Below, piece after piece: positions 62,896 to 64,000 of a stretch of DNA of 64,000 bases. The stretch's first letter is position 1. Each line of letters opens with the position of its first letter. The DNA comes from Xanthobacteraceae bacterium. GTDB taxonomy: Bacteria; Pseudomonadota; Alphaproteobacteria; Rhizobiales; Xanthobacteraceae. Made by a program: the position numbers and the translations under genes. The notes beneath the pieces were generated by a model that saw only the letters and a list, made by a program, of their open reading frames with translations, did no database searches and was not told the origin of the DNA. Where the stretch lies: NCBI GenBank assembly GCA_004297465.1, contig SCUB01000006.1:26401-90400 (forward strand), written 5' to 3'.

Positions 62896-62987
62896 CCGGG
62901 GAAGGGCCGCCGGACGGCACCACGCCGCAGGTTTTCGCTGCGCATCGGCTTGCGGCGGGCTTTCGGGTCAGGCATACCGGCGCTACC

Positions 62988-63080
62988 GGAGACGTGGCCG
63001 AGTGGCTGAAGGCGGCGGTTTGCTAAACCGTTATACGCTCTCAAGGCGTATCGAGGGTTCGAATCCCTCCGTCTCCGCCA
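62988..63080 (+). tRNA. tRNA-Ser (anticodon GCT)
   Basis: Acceptor GGAGACG pairs with CGTCTCC; anticodon loop TTGCTAA gives GCT (reads AGC/AGU); long variable arm typical of serine tRNAs (ATACGCTCTCAAGGCGTAT); T arm GGGTTCGAATCCC; discriminator G and CCA encoded. Confidence 0.96.
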
Positions 63081-63082
63081 TT

Positions 63083-63106
63083 AACCCCGCGTGAGCGGGG
63101 TTTTTT
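63083..63106 (+). terminator. Rho-independent terminator after tRNA-Ser
   Basis: Eight-base stem AACCCCGC / GCGGGGTT with a GTGA loop and a T tract, right after the tRNA. Confidence 0.9.
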
Positions 63107-63856
63107 AATGGCGAGGAGGGGTGCCCCTTGCCGGGCTTGACCCTTCCCACGCGTCATTGCCGGGCTTGACCTATCCGCCCGTCATTGCCGGCCATGATCC
63201 CTCCCACTCGTCATTGCCGGGCGTGACCCGGCAATCCATCTTGCCTCTGGAAGCGTCAGCTGGATGCCCGGATCAAGTCCGGGCATGACGGGAGAGAGGC
63301 ATTACCGGCCCTGACCCCTCCCACCCGTCATTGCCGGGCTTGACCCGGCAATCCATCTTGCTTCCTCTCCCCCTCGTCATTGCCGGGCGTGACCCGGCAA
63401 TCCATCTTCCTGCCCACCCGCGTCAGGTCCGATTCGCCCCCCGCATGGCCTATCACCGCCCTTCGCCCGCAATCCCCCGCGCCTCCCACGATCCCCGCCG
63501 CGCCCGCCCGATATTTACCATTTCATCCGGCGGATATAAAATACACAAACGAATCCAACCACTTGCCCCCTTAAATTCGGCATTTCACTGCGTGTTTTTT
63601 TTGCAACAGTCGGCGAGAAACGGCCTCGACGCGCTCTTGAACGGCCGCTCTTTGATTGCCTGTGCGGGAGGTATCGGTCATGTTCGGCGTGCGACGGAGG
63701 GGGGCATCCCGAGGTCGTCCCACACGTTTGATGAAGCCGGTATTGGACCGATTTTCGCAGGCGGGTGGTTTCCGGGACTAGGGAACCTTTCCTTGGGTGC
63801 GACCGCACCCGGCGAAGCCGGAACCCTCCCACTAGAGCAACACTTGGAGGTTACAA
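63107..63856. other. Long stretch before the porin gene
   Basis: Holds the second repeat block (63121-63412) and then about 440 bases of moderately AT-rich DNA without a supportable gene; probably the promoter and a long leader of the porin gene. An 11-residue-rich frame across 63331-63870 is not convincing. Confidence 0.4.
63121..63412. repeat. REP-like hairpin repeat block 2
   Basis: Same unit as block 1. One complete unit at 63209-63290 and two left halves starting at 63326 and 63375, with decayed copies before 63200. The two blocks bracket the Sel1-like gene and tRNA-Ser. Confidence 0.8.
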
Positions 63857-64000
63857 ATGAAGATGGTTAAGAGCCTTCTCCTCGGCTCCGCGGCGGGTCT
63901 CGTCGCCATTGCTGGGGCCCAGGCGGCCGATCTTCCCGTCAAGGCCAAAGCGGTCGAGTACGTGAAGGTCTGCTCGCTGTACGGCGCCGGCTTTTATTAC
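63857..64000 (+). CDS. Outer membrane porin, N-terminal fragment
   Basis: The first 48 residues before the window ends. Start ATG 63857 with TTGGAGG upstream. Reads [20 protein letters not shown], signal peptide with cleavage after AQA, then [25 protein letters not shown] in part, the typical mature start of Omp2b/BfrP-type trimeric porins of Bradyrhizobiaceae and Brucella. The strong ribosome site and long leader fit a highly expressed porin. Confidence 0.9.
   Translation, partial: MKMVKSLLLGSAAGLVAIAGAQAADLPVKAKAVEYVKVCSLYGAGFYY

Noticed and set aside
63083..63106. CRISPR-like appearance of repeated CGTCATTGCCGGG words after tRNA-Ser
   Set aside because: Units are irregularly spaced hairpins of varying completeness, not direct repeats with uniform spacers; they fit REP-type elements, and no cas gene is present.

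Overview
The window looks like a chromosomal segment of an alphaproteobacterium of the order Hyphomicrobiales (Bradyrhizobiaceae/Xanthobacteraceae type). Four things point there: high G+C coding sequence; the gene order rpmG-NUDIX-rnr-topA-dprA-plsY-pyrC-pyrB next to divK-pleD and dinB; a MipZ-type division ATPase with CtrA-type boxes; and intergenic palindromes of a kind common in that group. This rests on gene content and order only, as no rRNA is present. The window holds about 62 protein genes, three tRNA genes (Arg-TCG, Leu-GAG, Ser-GCT) and two clusters of hairpin repeats.

Layout. 1-3.5 kb: a fused indolepyruvate ferredoxin oxidoreductase. 3.7-5.8 kb: a small islet carrying one SEC-C protein gene, bounded by a 12-bp repeat of the tRNA-Arg 3' end. 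6-21.5 kb: single metabolic and membrane genes (class III alcohol dehydrogenase, DMT exporter, 1-Cys peroxiredoxin, oxaloacetate decarboxylase-like, lipB, an orphan FliN-like protein, mgtE, an HTH/aldo-keto reductase pair, YdcF, DUF3253, DUF599, GST, panC). 21.7-24.2 kb: mipZ, a VWA-like protein and a membrane-anchored J-domain protein. 24.3-30 kb: a D,D-carboxypeptidase with a SPOR domain, a phasin, and two tandem TadG-like genes. 30-34 kb: clpS-clpA and azlC-azlD. 34.1-37.1 kb: a minus-strand run RidA-GDPD-GNAT-HIT. 37-42.4 kb: EipB, dinB with DUF3572, divK-pleD and a family 25 glycosyltransferase. 42.5-53.2 kb: the long minus-strand housekeeping run. 53-60.5 kb: an AidB-like acyl-CoA dehydrogenase, ruvX, a nitronate monooxygenase, and gatC-(68 aa)-gatA-gatB. 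60.5-64 kb: a sparse region with a 30-residue histone H1-like gene, a PsiF-like protein, a Sel1-like protein, tRNA-Ser, two repeat blocks and the start of a porin.

How it fits together. Several genes bear on the cell cycle and envelope: mipZ (septum placement), divK and pleD (polar differentiation and c-di-GMP), two perfect TTAA-N7-TTAAC boxes, TadG-like pilus proteins, EipB and the D,D-carboxypeptidase. The gatCAB genes would make the amidotransferase that corrects Glu-tRNA(Gln) or Asp-tRNA(Asn). pyrB and the adjacent dihydroorotase-like gene belong to pyrimidine synthesis, but the latter lacks the metal-binding HxH.

Most worth a second look: the tRNA-Arg islet and its SEC-C protein (possible nuclease motif), an AT-richer in-frame insert of about 35-40 codons in gatA just before the catalytic Ser loop, the metal-site-less dihydroorotase, the small gene inside the gat operon, and the mipZ-VWA-J-domain operon. 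I saw no CRISPR array, transposase, integrase or prophage.
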